From the NCBI RefSeq assembly GCF_050571805.1, contig NZ_CP192219.1: a stretch of DNA of 64,000 nucleotides; one strand, written 5' to 3'. Shown one piece after another: positions 7,402 through 15,867 of the stretch. Under the pieces are notes generated by a model, which did not search any database, was not told the origin of the DNA, and saw only the letters and a program-made list of their open reading frames with translations. This stretch comes from Halodesulfovibrio aestuarii. Its GTDB lineage: Bacteria; Desulfobacterota; Desulfovibrionia; Desulfovibrionales; Desulfovibrionaceae. Every line of letters starts with the position of its first letter. Within the stretch, counting starts at the first letter, position 1. A program made the position numbers and the translations under genes.

Positions 7402-8544
7402 CTAGAGTCGGTCCATCGCGTCAAAGAGGTTCTCTATAATGGTATTAGAGACCAGCATGCCACGCTTCGTAAGGTTCAGATACCCATTACGAATTTTGAC
7501 TAAGCCATGCTGATGCAGTGCTGTAATCATAGGCCGGAAATCTTCCATAAAAACTCTTCCGGTGAGCTCTTTGTATGCCGCAAAACGCAACCCACGTGCA
7601 GTTCGCAGACGGAGCATAATAAGCTCCTGCATGCGTTCATGCGGTGTCAGAGTCTCAGCATTATCACCAAGCTGCCCTTGTGTGGTCTGCCTTGCGTATC
7701 CTGCAAGGTCTTTAGGATTGCTCCAGCGACGACTATTTATTGTCGATACAGCTGAAGGCCCGAGCCCCAAATAGTCAACGCCTTCCCAGTACCCAAGATT
7801 ATGGCGGCACTGAAAGCCCATACGGGCAAAATTAGAAATCTCGTAGTGGGTGTAGCCTTGAAGTTCCAGAAAGTCTGAGCCGTACAAAAACATTTTTCCC
7901 TGATCATCATCAGAAGGTAACTCTAACTTTCCATCATCATACGCAACTTCAAACGGCGTATTCTCTTCAATTGTCAGGCTATAACAAGAAAGATGATCCG
8001 GCCCCAACTTCACAATCTCTTTCAGTTCTTCAAGCCAATGCTTGAGTCGTTGGCCCGGTAATCCCCAAATAAAATCTACATTAATATTATTAAACCCGCT
8101 CTGACGTGCGAGTTCAATTGCAGCGATCGCCTGTTTTGCTGAATGCGGTCGTCCTAATGTATGCAGCAATTCTCTGTTTAAGCTTTGGATTCCAAGACTC
8201 AACCGGTTAATACCGGAACGTCGAACATCCTGAAGAAAGGTGTCACGCGCGGCAGATTCGGGATTTGCCTCCATGCTGATTTCTGCCCCGTTGCTGATGG
8301 CAAAACTCTTGGCAAGTCTGTTAAGAACAGCATCAATAGATTTGGAAGGAAGCATGGACGGCGTACCGCCACCAAAAAAGATGGTTTCTACTGCTACATT
8401 GCCAAGCCTGTCGCCCCAAAGGGCAATTTCTCGCATCAATGCATCTAGATACACTTGCATAGCGTTCGCATCCGGAACTTGGGAATGGAACGCACAGTAC
8501 CCGCATTTACTGCGGCAAAAGGGAACATGTAAATATAGCAACAT
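7402..8544 (-). CDS. hemW: Radical SAM heme chaperone HemW (coproporphyrinogen oxidase-like)
   Basis: The 380-residue radical SAM protein has the cluster motif C10-x3-C14-x2-C17 near the N-terminus, followed by A-F. The Phe replaces the fourth Cys of true HemN, which is the usual mark of HemW, a heme chaperone rather than an oxygen-independent coproporphyrinogen oxidase. Further landmarks are FFGGGTPSML, SMEANPES, NRLSLGIQSL, NVDFIWGLPGQ and the HemN C-terminal domain with LGLGPSAVS. The length is typical. It is divergent from the MarR gene, with about 170 bases between them. Assignment to HemW rests on the motif only. Confidence 0.88.
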   Translation of the reverse strand: MLLYLHVPFCRSKCGYCAFHSQVPDANAMQVYLDALMREIALWGDRLGNVAVETIFFGGGTPSMLPSKSIDAVLNRLAKSFAISNGAEISMEANPESAARDTFLQDVRRSGINRLSLGIQSLNRELLHTLGRPHSAKQAIAAIELARQSGFNNINVDFIWGLPGQRLKHWLEELKEIVKLGPDHLSCYSLTIEENTPFEVAYDDGKLELPSDDDQGKMFLYGSDFLELQGYTHYEISNFARMGFQCRHNLGYWEGVDYLGLGPSAVSTINSRRWSNPKDLAGYARQTTQGQLGDNAETLTPHERMQELIMLRLRTARGLRFAAYKELTGRVFMEDFRPMITALHQHGLVKIRNGYLNLTKRGMLVSNTIIENLFDAMDRL

Positions 8545-8627
8545 AACGGGTTGAAAGTAGGGGCAGGCACACTATGCGTCAAGGATTCAATTGAACTAAA
8601 GAGTAATAAAAAATGCTTTCTGTATTA

Positions 8628-8664
8628 TTGACACGACAACATTTTAATTTTATTGACACGTCAA
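8628..8664. promoter_or_regulatory. Two TTGACACGtCAA operator-like sites before the MarR gene
   Basis: TTGACACGACAA (8628-8639) and TTGACACGTCAA (8653-8664) are repeated with a 25-base period. The second is a perfect TTGAC-N2-GTCAA inverted repeat. They lie 48-84 bases before the MarR start, in the gap shared with hemW. A MarR autoregulatory operator is the simplest reading. Confidence 0.5.
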
Positions 8665-8711
8665 CAATTAATACAATAATGCGCTTTTACTATTAAAGAA
8701 ACAGAGGGGCT

Positions 8712-9152
8712 ATGAAACGCTTTTCAGAGGAACCGATTCCATTGGGATATGCAGTAGCGATGACTCATCGCATGCAAGCCGCAAAAGCTAAAGAAAAAGT
8801 ATCCCAATATGGTATAACATTTGGTCAGGTGCCATTTTTAATAGAAATTTTGCACAATAAAGAACCAATGACGCAGGACGCTCTGTCTAAAGCGCTTTTT
8901 ATTGATCCCGCAGCCACAGCACGCGCTGTGGAACAATTGGAGATTAAGGGTTTTGTTACACGGAAAGTAAACCCTAAGAATCGAAGACAAAAGCTCGTGT
9001 CAGCCACAGATAAAGCGAACTGGATAAAAGGTGACCTCCGCTCATCATTACGAGAAACAATGCAAGAAATGCTCGCTCCACTGACCGCGGAAGAGCAAAA
9101 AACTCTTACAACGCTACTGTCCAAAGTTTGCGAACATGGCCTGAAGCCATAG
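8712..9152 (+). CDS. MarR family transcriptional regulator
   Basis: This 146-residue protein has the MarR winged-helix layout. The wHTH reads MTQDALSKALFIDPAATARAVEQLEIKGFVTRKVNPKNRRQKLVSAT (about 55-100, cited as the domain), flanked by dimerisation helices. Cognate-looking operators stand just upstream, so it probably represses itself. No transporter or enzyme is co-transcribed with it, so its inducer and other targets are unknown. GAGGGG precedes the ATG. The divergent hemW gene could share the control region. Confidence 0.88.
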   Translation: MKRFSEEPIPLGYAVAMTHRMQAAKAKEKVSQYGITFGQVPFLIEILHNKEPMTQDALSKALFIDPAATARAVEQLEIKGFVTRKVNPKNRRQKLVSATDKANWIKGDLRSSLRETMQEMLAPLTAEEQKTLTTLLSKVCEHGLKP

Positions 9153-9457
9153 CACAGCCGCTACAGACATACTATTCTGACAAAAAATAAAGCAATCTCA
9201 CCCGCGGCAGCAACCTTTATTGTTGTTGCCGTACGGTGTTAACACCATTTATGATTTCCACTGTAGGTGTGGCATTACCAAATTAAATATTTTTTTATTA
9301 GATAGCCTCTCAAACTCATTATAAATAAAAAAATACTTCACCATTACTAGTAGTAGTTACTTCTAATCCCTTGACGAAAACCCTTTTCAGATGATCTTTA
9401 TTAGTCCGTGTACAATATGGAATGTGGTAACAACTTAAGAACGTTTGTAAGGGTCTT
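9153..9457. other. Intergenic region, MarR gene to M23 peptidase
   Basis: No gene is seen. It holds a hairpin at 9205-9231 (CGGCAGCAAC/GTTGTTGCCG, with no clear T-run) and a perfect 12-base palindrome GGTGTTAACACC at 9235-9246. The rest is AT-rich and should contain the promoter of the next gene. Confidence 0.5.
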
Positions 9458-10798
9458 ATGTATATTCAGCAGAAAATAAACAAGAAAAGAGTCTCTCTGG
9501 CTATTGTTACAGCAATTTTAGTTGCTTTTACAGCGTATGTATCATTAACACCGTCGCAAAGCACACAGACTGCCCAGAACGAAACAAAAAGCACCACTTC
9601 TGTCGCTACCTCTAACGCATCACCAAAAGCACTCATTGCTTCAGCGACACACCAGATTCAATCTTCAACCGAACCCGAACCAGATCCACAGCCTGTTGTA
9701 AAAGTGTTCAGTGGAAAAATTGGAAAAGGTGAGACAGCCTCCACGCTTTTAAACAAATGGCTCACTAAAGCGGAAGTGTATGAACTTGCATCCACAACAA
9801 AGAAAACATTCCGCCTCACAAAAATCCGTCGGGGGCGTCCTTTCAGGGTCACAACCATCGATGGAGACTTCACACAATTTGAATACGAAATCGATAATGA
9901 TCAATGCCTTTCCGTCACCAAATCAGACGACGGCTTCGTAGCTAAATGCAAGGATATCAAATACGACATCACCACCGAACGTATTCATGGCGTGATTAAC
10001 TCCAATCTCTACGAAGCAATAGCTAACGCTGGAGAAAAAGCCGCACTGGCCGCACGCATTGGTGACATCTTCGGTTGGGAAATCGACTTTATTCGCGATA
10101 TTCGTAAAAATGACAATTTCACTGTTGTTGTTGAAAAACGATTCCGCGAAGGAAAATTCCAAGGCTACGGTAAGATACTTGCTGCCCGTTTTGTGAATCA
10201 GGGCAATACTCATGAAGGCTACTACATGAAGGATAAAGACGGCTTTACGCAGTACTACACTGCGGAAGGCAAAAACCTGCGCCGCGCATTTTTAAAAGCA
10301 CCGCTCAAGTTTTCCCGTATCTCTTCAAAATTCAGTAAACACCGCCTGCATCCTGTCCTCAAAACCTACCGCCCGCATAATGGCATTGACTACGCAGCTC
10401 CTCGCGGAACCCCTGTTTCTGCGATCGGCAATGGTAAGGTTATTAAAATCGCACGCAGCAAGGCCGCTGGTAAGTATGTAAAAATTCGCCACAGCAATGG
10501 GTATGAATCTGGCTACTTACATCTAAGCCGCTTTGCTAAGGGGCTTAGAGTGGGAAAAAAGGTTAAGCAAGGTCAAACTATCGCCTATGTCGGCGCTACA
10601 GGGCTTGCAACAGGACCTCACCTGGATTTTCGTATGAAAAAGAACGGCAAATACATCAACCCTGCGAAAGCAATCAACCCGCGTGCACCAAAGGCTACTA
10701 AAGCACAGATTGCTATTTTAAAAGAAAAAGTAAAACTACTTGATCCAGTAAAGGATACTGCTCAGACACCTAACCAAGCTGTCGATAACGCAGTGTAA
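9458..10798 (+). CDS. M23 family metallopeptidase, envelope-anchored
   Basis: This 446-residue protein is probably a peptidoglycan endopeptidase or a regulator of one. A membrane anchor (about 13-30) is followed by a Ser/Thr-rich linker, an OapA/LysM-like N-terminal domain with GKIGKGETASTLLNKWL, and the M23 domain in the last 150 residues. The zinc residues are visible in YRPHNGIDYAAP (H and D) and GPHLDFRM. The last motif is normally HLH; here the second His is Asp, a variant worth noting, so the third ligand may be Asp or activity may be altered. A 20-residue tail is polar. The gene stands alone with a terminator. Confidence 0.88.
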   Translation: MYIQQKINKKRVSLAIVTAILVAFTAYVSLTPSQSTQTAQNETKSTTSVATSNASPKALIASATHQIQSSTEPEPDPQPVVKVFSGKIGKGETASTLLNKWLTKAEVYELASTTKKTFRLTKIRRGRPFRVTTIDGDFTQFEYEIDNDQCLSVTKSDDGFVAKCKDIKYDITTERIHGVINSNLYEAIANAGEKAALAARIGDIFGWEIDFIRDIRKNDNFTVVVEKRFREGKFQGYGKILAARFVNQGNTHEGYYMKDKDGFTQYYTAEGKNLRRAFLKAPLKFSRISSKFSKHRLHPVLKTYRPHNGIDYAAPRGTPVSAIGNGKVIKIARSKAAGKYVKIRHSNGYESGYLHLSRFAKGLRVGKKVKQGQTIAYVGATGLATGPHLDFRMKKNGKYINPAKAINPRAPKATKAQIAILKEKVKLLDPVKDTAQTPNQAVDNAV

Positions 10799-10870
10799 CC
10801 TCATGGGTATGAACGCTTCTGGCGTGGCTTCGACAAGCCACCGGCAGCTTAAGAACCTTTCATAAAATAA

Positions 10871-10905
10871 AAATGGTGAAGTTTTTAACTTCACCATTTT
10901 TTTTG
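10871..10905 (+). terminator. Intrinsic terminator after the M23 gene
   Basis: AATGGTGAAG pairs with CTTCACCATT, followed by a run of eight T. A-run on the other side makes it potentially bidirectional. Confidence 0.88.
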
Positions 10906-11122
10906 TTTATAAATCACACGAGTAGATAAACGAACATTGTTTACATTGACGAAATCAAGAGCAAGAAGTAGTACTAAGTAATACCACTATACATTCTATT
11001 TGAATGGCAACAAAATGTAGCTGCATACCTGGTTTTCGACCCGTATATCTAATTCCACCAACTTACTGTATTTATTAAATTAGAAATGCAGCCTTCGATA
11101 ACCTTTACCCTCAAAGAACGAT
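10906..11122. other. AT-rich intergenic region before the LysE gene
   Basis: No gene or clear structure is seen. It is presumed to carry the promoter of the LysE-type gene. Confidence 0.4.
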
Positions 11123-11758
11123 ATGCTTACCTACGACATTACACATTGGTCATCATTTTTTGCAGCCGCATTACTTTTAAATATTTCTCCAGGTCCTGAT
11201 TTTGCCTTTATTCTCAGCCAGACAGTTAAAGGCGGGAAAAAAGCCGGAGTTGCAGCAATGGTTGGAATCTGGACGGGAGCATTTGGCCATGTGCTTCTTG
11301 CTGCCCTTGGAGTATCAGCCATTGTAATGGCCTCAGCCAACGCTTTCGCCGTTATTAAATGGGTTGGGGCTGCTTATTTGCTCTGGCTTGGTTTCAATGC
11401 GTTACGCTCAAAAGGTACAGGATTTCAGATTGACAATGATGGAATAGCAGAAAATATTTTTTCAATTTACCGTCAGGGAATTTTGATCGACCTGCTTAAT
11501 CCCAAGGTCGCCACATTTTTTATTGCTTTTCTTCCTCAATTTATTGTTGACGGGGCAGGACCAGTCTGGATGCAACTACTTCTGCACGGAACTCTGCTTA
11601 TTGCCACTGCAGCACTTGTAGAGCCACCTCTTATTTTTATCGGTGACCGACTGACCACCCAATTACGATCAAGTCAGAAATTGCGCGTCTGGCTTGATCG
11701 AGTGCTTGGAAGCGTTCTTGTAGGACTTGGTGTTAAATTAGCGCTAAGTGAACGCTAG
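11123..11758 (+). CDS. LysE/RhtB family amino-acid exporter
   Basis: The 211-residue membrane protein belongs to the LysE/RhtB superfamily of small exporters. The signature is visible at the start, LLLNISPGPDFAFILSQTVKGGKKAGVAAMVGIWTG (domain about 15-55), then KWVGAAYLLWLGFNALRS and the central NPKVATFFIAFLPQFI. Six hydrophobic segments are expected. The substrate cannot be named; homologues export homoserine, threonine, leucine or other amino acids. The gene is monocistronic, ending at a strong terminator. Confidence 0.88.
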   Translation: MLTYDITHWSSFFAAALLLNISPGPDFAFILSQTVKGGKKAGVAAMVGIWTGAFGHVLLAALGVSAIVMASANAFAVIKWVGAAYLLWLGFNALRSKGTGFQIDNDGIAENIFSIYRQGILIDLLNPKVATFFIAFLPQFIVDGAGPVWMQLLLHGTLLIATAALVEPPLIFIGDRLTTQLRSSQKLRVWLDRVLGSVLVGLGVKLALSER

Positions 11759-11788
11759 TTAGAAAATCTTTCTGAAACGATAATAATA

Positions 11789-11824
11789 AAAAGGCCTGTC
11801 GTAGATTACGACAGGCCTTTTTAT
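11789..11824. terminator. Bidirectional terminator after the LysE gene
   Basis: AAGGCCTGTCGT and ACGACAGGCCTT form a 12-bp perfect stem around AGATT, with flanking A- and T-runs. It lies between convergent genes. Confidence 0.9.
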
Positions 11825-11954
11825 TATTACTAAATCTATCACATACCGGATTGTTAGATCATATAAACACCCACAATGGACTAGAAAACCCAAAGCAATA
11901 CAGATCGATGAAGACGATCAATTTGACGATGGGAACGACAGCAAAAATACTAAA

Positions 11955-12176
11955 CTATTCCTGCCTCTTAAATATTTTGTCTTTTAGTTTAAGAGCGAGA
12001 TTTGGGGCAACTGCATATAGAATCATGCAAAGGCCGACAACACAGATAGGAATCCCCATCAATTTTGTATCAGCTAGACTTCGAGGATTCCAAGTATAAT
12101 GCCCATAGAGAGCTATGTACCCCCCTCTATAGGCTAATATAAAGCCAAACCAACCTACTAGAATTCTTTTAAGCAT
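11955..12176 (-). CDS. Small two-helix membrane protein, unknown function
   Basis: The 73-residue product has two hydrophobic segments, about 5-25 (LVGWFGFILAYRGGYIALYG) and 42-62 (GIPICVVGLCMILYAVAPNL), and a basic end. No family is recognised. It starts at ATG 12176 with GGAG about ten bases upstream, which supports it as a real gene. It stands alone between the LysE terminator and tRNA-Leu. Confidence 0.55.
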   Translation of the reverse strand: MLKRILVGWFGFILAYRGGYIALYGHYTWNPRSLADTKLMGIPICVVGLCMILYAVAPNLALKLKDKIFKRQE

Positions 12177-12484
12177 TTTCTCGGCTCCATTTAAAAACCA
12201 AAATCTCAGATCATCATTGTAGCTTGTGTGGCTTTTACTGTTAACAATGAAATTACAAAATATAATCTTGCAGTATTGCTTCCAACTTGCATCTCTTAAA
12301 GAGATCTACTCATGCAACCGCATGCTGTCAGGCACAAAAAAGATAAAGAATAAAAATCAATCAAAACAGAATATCATAGAAAAAAACGTTACCCCCAAGA
12401 AAGAACTGCTGTAATGACAATCGCGCGCACTGTTCCAACATCGAGTCATAACAAATTTCTTGTTGATAACTCTGAAATTTGCAT
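12177..12484. other. Intergenic region without recognised features
   Basis: AT-rich sequence. It should hold the promoter of the small membrane-protein gene; nothing else is seen. Confidence 0.4.
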
Positions 12485-12524
12485 AAAAAAAAGCTCTTAA
12501 TTCTTTTGAATTAAGAGCTTTTAT
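12485..12524 (-). terminator. Terminator of tRNA-Leu
   Basis: AAGCTCTTAATTC pairs with GAATTAAGAGCTT. Read on the minus strand the stem is followed by eight T, directly after the tRNA 3' end. Confidence 0.88.
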
Positions 12525-12530
12525 ATTCGA

Positions 12531-12617
12531 TGGTGCCGGGGGAGAGACTCGAACTCTCACGGAAATACATCCACTAGACCCTGAACCTAGCGTGTCTACC
12601 AATTCCACCACCTCGGC
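12531..12617 (-). tRNA. tRNA-Leu(CAG)
   Basis: The minus strand gives an 87-nt class II tRNA that begins GCCGAGGTGG and ends with encoded CCA. The D-loop reads GGAATTGGTAGACAC, the anticodon stem-loop CTAGG-TTCAGGG-TCTAG with anticodon CAG, a long variable arm of TGGATGTATTTCCGT type, and a T-arm with GTTCGAGTC. The acceptor stem has one A-C mismatch. Confidence 0.97.
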
Positions 12618-12941
12618 ACGTTTTCGCGAAGCTTTTTGTTACGCTTCGAGGAGTGGTGTTTATCGACAATATGAAAACCTTGCAAGCTTTTTTTTAATAA
12701 AAAAGAATAAAAAATGATAGCTATCACTCGATAACAAAGAAAAATGCGCTTGATTTTAACCTTCAACATTCTAATTTTAAAAGAAGAATTTTATAGAACA
12801 AGACAACAGACAAAACGAATTCAAAGATCATCTGCCACTTGAAGCGCTACACCTTTTGCTGTAACAATAATCGCCTTCGCGCAACAGGCTGCCTGTGCGC
12901 GAAAAGATTCATACGAAATAACACATGCTGCTGGGGTACCC
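12618..12941. other. Intergenic region between tRNA-Leu and ribF
   Basis: AT-rich in the middle, with the tRNA promoter expected on the minus strand and the ribF promoter on the plus strand. No gene or strong hairpin is seen. No integrase or att-like duplication of the tRNA end was found. Confidence 0.4.
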
Positions 12942-13887
12942 ATGCTAATAGCACGAAGCATACAGGAAATTTCATTAGATCTTTCCAAAGGTTGTTGCGT
13001 TACTATCGGAAACTTCGATGGTGTGCACAACGGTCACAGGAAGTTACTTAACCGCACTAAAGAAAAAGCGGCGTCTATGGGTGTACCCAGTGTCGTTGTT
13101 ACCTTTTGCCCGCACCCTCTCAAGGTTCTTGCCGGCTCGCATGCCCCTGCTCTAATTACTGACTACGATAAAAAATTAGACCTGTTGGAAAAACTCGGTG
13201 TAGACCTTGTGCTATTACTTGAATTTACGCGAGACCTGGCAGCACTGGAGCCTGAAGAGTTTGTAAAAACAATTCTCGTCGATAAGCTTAACATGAAAGA
13301 GCTTGTTGTAGGCTACGATTACGCTTTCGGCAAAGGCCGCAAGGGAAATTTTGAGCTGCTCTCCGCATTAGGTAAAAAATTCGGGTATAACACTGAACGT
13401 CTTGACCCTGTGATGATTGATGACGCTATCGTCAGCTCCACACGCATACGCGATCTGATCAAGGCAGGTAAGGTATGGGATGTAAAGCCTCTTATGGATC
13501 GCTTTTACATCATACGCGGTACGGTTATTCACGGAATGGACCGTGGTGGAAAACTTCTCGGCTTTCCGACTGCAAACATGCGTGTTCGAGATGAACTGTA
13601 CCCGAAACCGGGTGTGTACGCCACGTGGGCAGAGTTAGACGGTAACGTATATCAGGCTGTAACCAATATCGGCTGTAACCCAACCTTTGGTAATGATGAA
13701 ATCAGCGTTGAAACATTTATTCTAGACTTTGACGCAGACATCTATGGATGGGAAACTGCGTCTAAACTTTGTTGCGCGCATACGCGATGAGAAAAAGTTT
13801 AGTGGACTGGATGAACTCATCGAACAAATTACCAGCGATGTTTCGCTCGCACGACAGCTGCTCGATACACCCGAAGCACATCTGTAG
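12942..13887 (+). CDS. ribF: Bifunctional riboflavin kinase/FAD synthetase RibF, with a one-base frameshift
   Basis: RibF phosphorylates riboflavin to FMN and adenylylates FMN to FAD. The N-terminal nucleotidyltransferase domain shows GNFDGVHNGHR, VTFCPHPL and ISSTRIR-type VSSTRIRDLI; the flavokinase domain begins at RGTVIHGMDRGGKLLGFPTANM. In frame 12942 translation runs to 13790 and ends in a nonsense tail (SKLCCAHTR). Shifting frame at the AAA of 13753-13755 restores a normal ending, LRLNFVARIRDEKKFSGLDEL and onward to a stop at 13887. One surplus A in GGGAAACTG explains it. Because ribF is normally essential, a sequencing error is at least as likely as a real mutation. Confidence 0.88.
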
Positions 13888-13913
13888 CATTAATCTACAA
13901 CTTGGAGCGCCCG

Positions 13914-15698
13914 ATGCTCGGTCCCTTTAAAAGAGTTTGGCAAGAATACCTTCGTGTATACCAAAACGTTACATATGTCCGTATGCTTGTACTTGGTATA
14001 TTGGTTGGTATTTTTGCTGGTTTAGTTGCAATTTTATTCCGTTTTGGGCTCGATTCTTCTCAAGACTTTATTCAGAACCATCTCGCCGGACTTTCTGCAC
14101 ATGGAAGTAACGGCGAATATCGTCCGTGGGTAATTCCCGTAGCTCTGGTTACTGTCGCTTTTATTACCGGTTTCCTCGTAGACAAATTTCTTCCGGATTC
14201 CATTCACGGCGTAACAGACGGCACGGATGCCATGATCAAGGCCTTTCACCAGAACAAAGGTGAAATTAAACCCAAAGCACCTATCATAAAGGGGATTACC
14301 TCTATTCTGACCATTGCCGCAGGCGGTTCCGCAGGTCAGGAAGGGCCGGTTTCCCAGCTTGGTGCCGGTCTTGGCTGCTGGTTTTCCCACAAGTTCGGTC
14401 TTTCTACCAAAGAACGCCGCATCTTAATGCTTACAGGTGCTGCAGGCGGCCTCGGCGCAATCTTCCTTGCTCCGCTCGGTGGTGCGATGACAGCAATTGA
14501 AGTTATCTATAAAGAAGATTTTGAATCAGAAGCAATCGTTTCTGCGGTAACCTCTTCAGTAGTGGCTTATTCTCTGTTCTTTATCGCATTTGGTTCTAAA
14601 CCGATGTTTGAAATTCCAGAGTTTCACTTCAATGACGTGCGTGAACTTTTATTCTACGCAATTCTTTCTGTCGCATGTGCCCTTTCAGGTTGGTTTTATG
14701 TCCGCACCTTCCATTTCCTCAAGTACTCTGTCTTTGAAAAAATCCGTCAGCGTCTTGGCATTATGTGGGCAATGGTCGCAGGTGGCCTTATCATGGGCAT
14801 TTACGGCATGTTCTACCCGGAAGTACTCTCAAGCGGTCACCATGGCTTAGAGCAGGCCATTAACGGCAATTTGCCGGTAATCACCATGCTGGTATTGCTC
14901 TTTGGTAAAACGCTGGCGACATCACTCACTCTTGGCTCCGGTCTCAGCGGCGGTATGTTTGCACCTGCTCTTTTTGTAGGTGGAATGACAGGCGGTGTGG
15001 TCGGTTTTACCGCAAACAGTTTCTATCCGCATATTGTCAGCCACCCGGGAAGCTATGTGCTTGTCGGTATGGCTACCTTCTTTGCAGGAGTTGCAAACGC
15101 TCCGATCGGCCCGCTGATTATGGTATGTGAGCTTTCAAAAGGCTATGGCCTACTCGCTCCACTTATGCTTTCCGGTGCCTTCTGTGTTGTTATCAGCCGC
15201 AAAGTATCTCTCTACGAAAATCAGGTTGAGAACAAATTTGAATCTCCGGCTCACATTGTAGATTCTACTGTAAACATTCTTGAAAACTTACAGGTAAAAG
15301 AGGTCTACCAGCGTGGGCGTGTAACTATTCTCGAAGAATCTATCACACTGAAAGCACTTACGAATATCATTACTGGAACAAACGAATTCTTTTTCCCTGT
15401 CAAAAATATTGCCGGCGAAATTACAGGAATTCTGTCTATCAACGATGTTCGTAATATCCTTTACGAAGAGAGCCTGTTTGACCTCGTTGTTGTAGGTGAT
15501 CTTGCCCGTCAAAGTGTAACACTGCAGGAAGATGATGATCTCTACACAGCACTTGTTAAATTTGTAGATTCCGACCTTGGCCAAATTCCTGTTGTACAGG
15601 AAGACAAACAAAACGAAATTCTCGGGCTTATTAACAGAGCAGATGTGTTTAGGGCATACAAAAATCACCTGAGCACCATTCATGAAAACGAAAGATAG
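13914..15698 (+). CDS. ClC-type chloride channel/transporter with CBS pair
   Basis: This 594-residue protein carries a ClC membrane domain (about 20-430) and a C-terminal pair of CBS domains (about 455-585), which in homologues bind adenine nucleotides. Recognisable pore motifs are GSAGQEGPVSQLG (the gating Glu is kept, the usual Arg/Lys is Gln) and SGGMFAPALFVGG. The first selectivity motif, normally GSGIP, is replaced by a HGVTDGTDA stretch, as seen in divergent bacterial ClCs. The ATG at 13914 has GGAG six bases upstream; a TTG at 13902 would overlap that site. Whether it is a channel or an H+/Cl- exchanger is not decided. Confidence 0.88.
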   Translation: MLGPFKRVWQEYLRVYQNVTYVRMLVLGILVGIFAGLVAILFRFGLDSSQDFIQNHLAGLSAHGSNGEYRPWVIPVALVTVAFITGFLVDKFLPDSIHGVTDGTDAMIKAFHQNKGEIKPKAPIIKGITSILTIAAGGSAGQEGPVSQLGAGLGCWFSHKFGLSTKERRILMLTGAAGGLGAIFLAPLGGAMTAIEVIYKEDFESEAIVSAVTSSVVAYSLFFIAFGSKPMFEIPEFHFNDVRELLFYAILSVACALSGWFYVRTFHFLKYSVFEKIRQRLGIMWAMVAGGLIMGIYGMFYPEVLSSGHHGLEQAINGNLPVITMLVLLFGKTLATSLTLGSGLSGGMFAPALFVGGMTGGVVGFTANSFYPHIVSHPGSYVLVGMATFFAGVANAPIGPLIMVCELSKGYGLLAPLMLSGAFCVVISRKVSLYENQVENKFESPAHIVDSTVNILENLQVKEVYQRGRVTILEESITLKALTNIITGTNEFFFPVKNIAGEITGILSINDVRNILYEESLFDLVVVGDLARQSVTLQEDDDLYTALVKFVDSDLGQIPVVQEDKQNEILGLINRADVFRAYKNHLSTIHENER

Positions 15699-15758
15699 CA
15701 GAATCTCGTAGGCTAATGCTCAGCGGCATTGCCGCCCAAAAAACATACCGAATACTCA

Positions 15759-15788
15759 AGGCCCCTGAATTATTCAGGGGCCTTTTTT
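15759..15788 (+). terminator. Intrinsic terminator after the ClC gene
   Basis: AGGCCCCTGAA pairs with TTCAGGGGCCT, followed by six T. Confidence 0.9.
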
Positions 15789-15826
15789 AGCAATAAAATT
15801 CTTCAAAACCAATTTTCATTATGCTA

Positions 15827-15857
15827 TTGGTCAGACCAAAGAGATTGGTCAGACCAC
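15827..15857 (+). promoter_or_regulatory. Two TTGGTCAGACCAA operators of a GntR/FadR-type regulator
   Basis: TTGGTCAGACCAA (15827-15839) is a perfect inverted repeat around one base, and TTGGTCAGACCAC (15845-15857) is a near copy 18 bases on. The pattern is that of FCD-class GntR operators such as those of PdhR and LldR. The second lies only 10 bases before the regulator's ATG, so binding would block initiation. Confidence 0.75.
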
Positions 15858-15867
15858 GAGGACTTAC

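Noticed and set aside
12357..12611. Minus-strand open frame beginning MVELVDTLGS over the tRNA-Leu
   Set aside because: It is the translation of the tRNA-Leu gene itself and its terminator. This is a well-known artefact of tRNA-Leu sequences.
12531..12617. tRNA-Leu as an integration site of a mobile element
   Set aside because: No integrase, no repeated tRNA 3' end and no change of gene content next to it.
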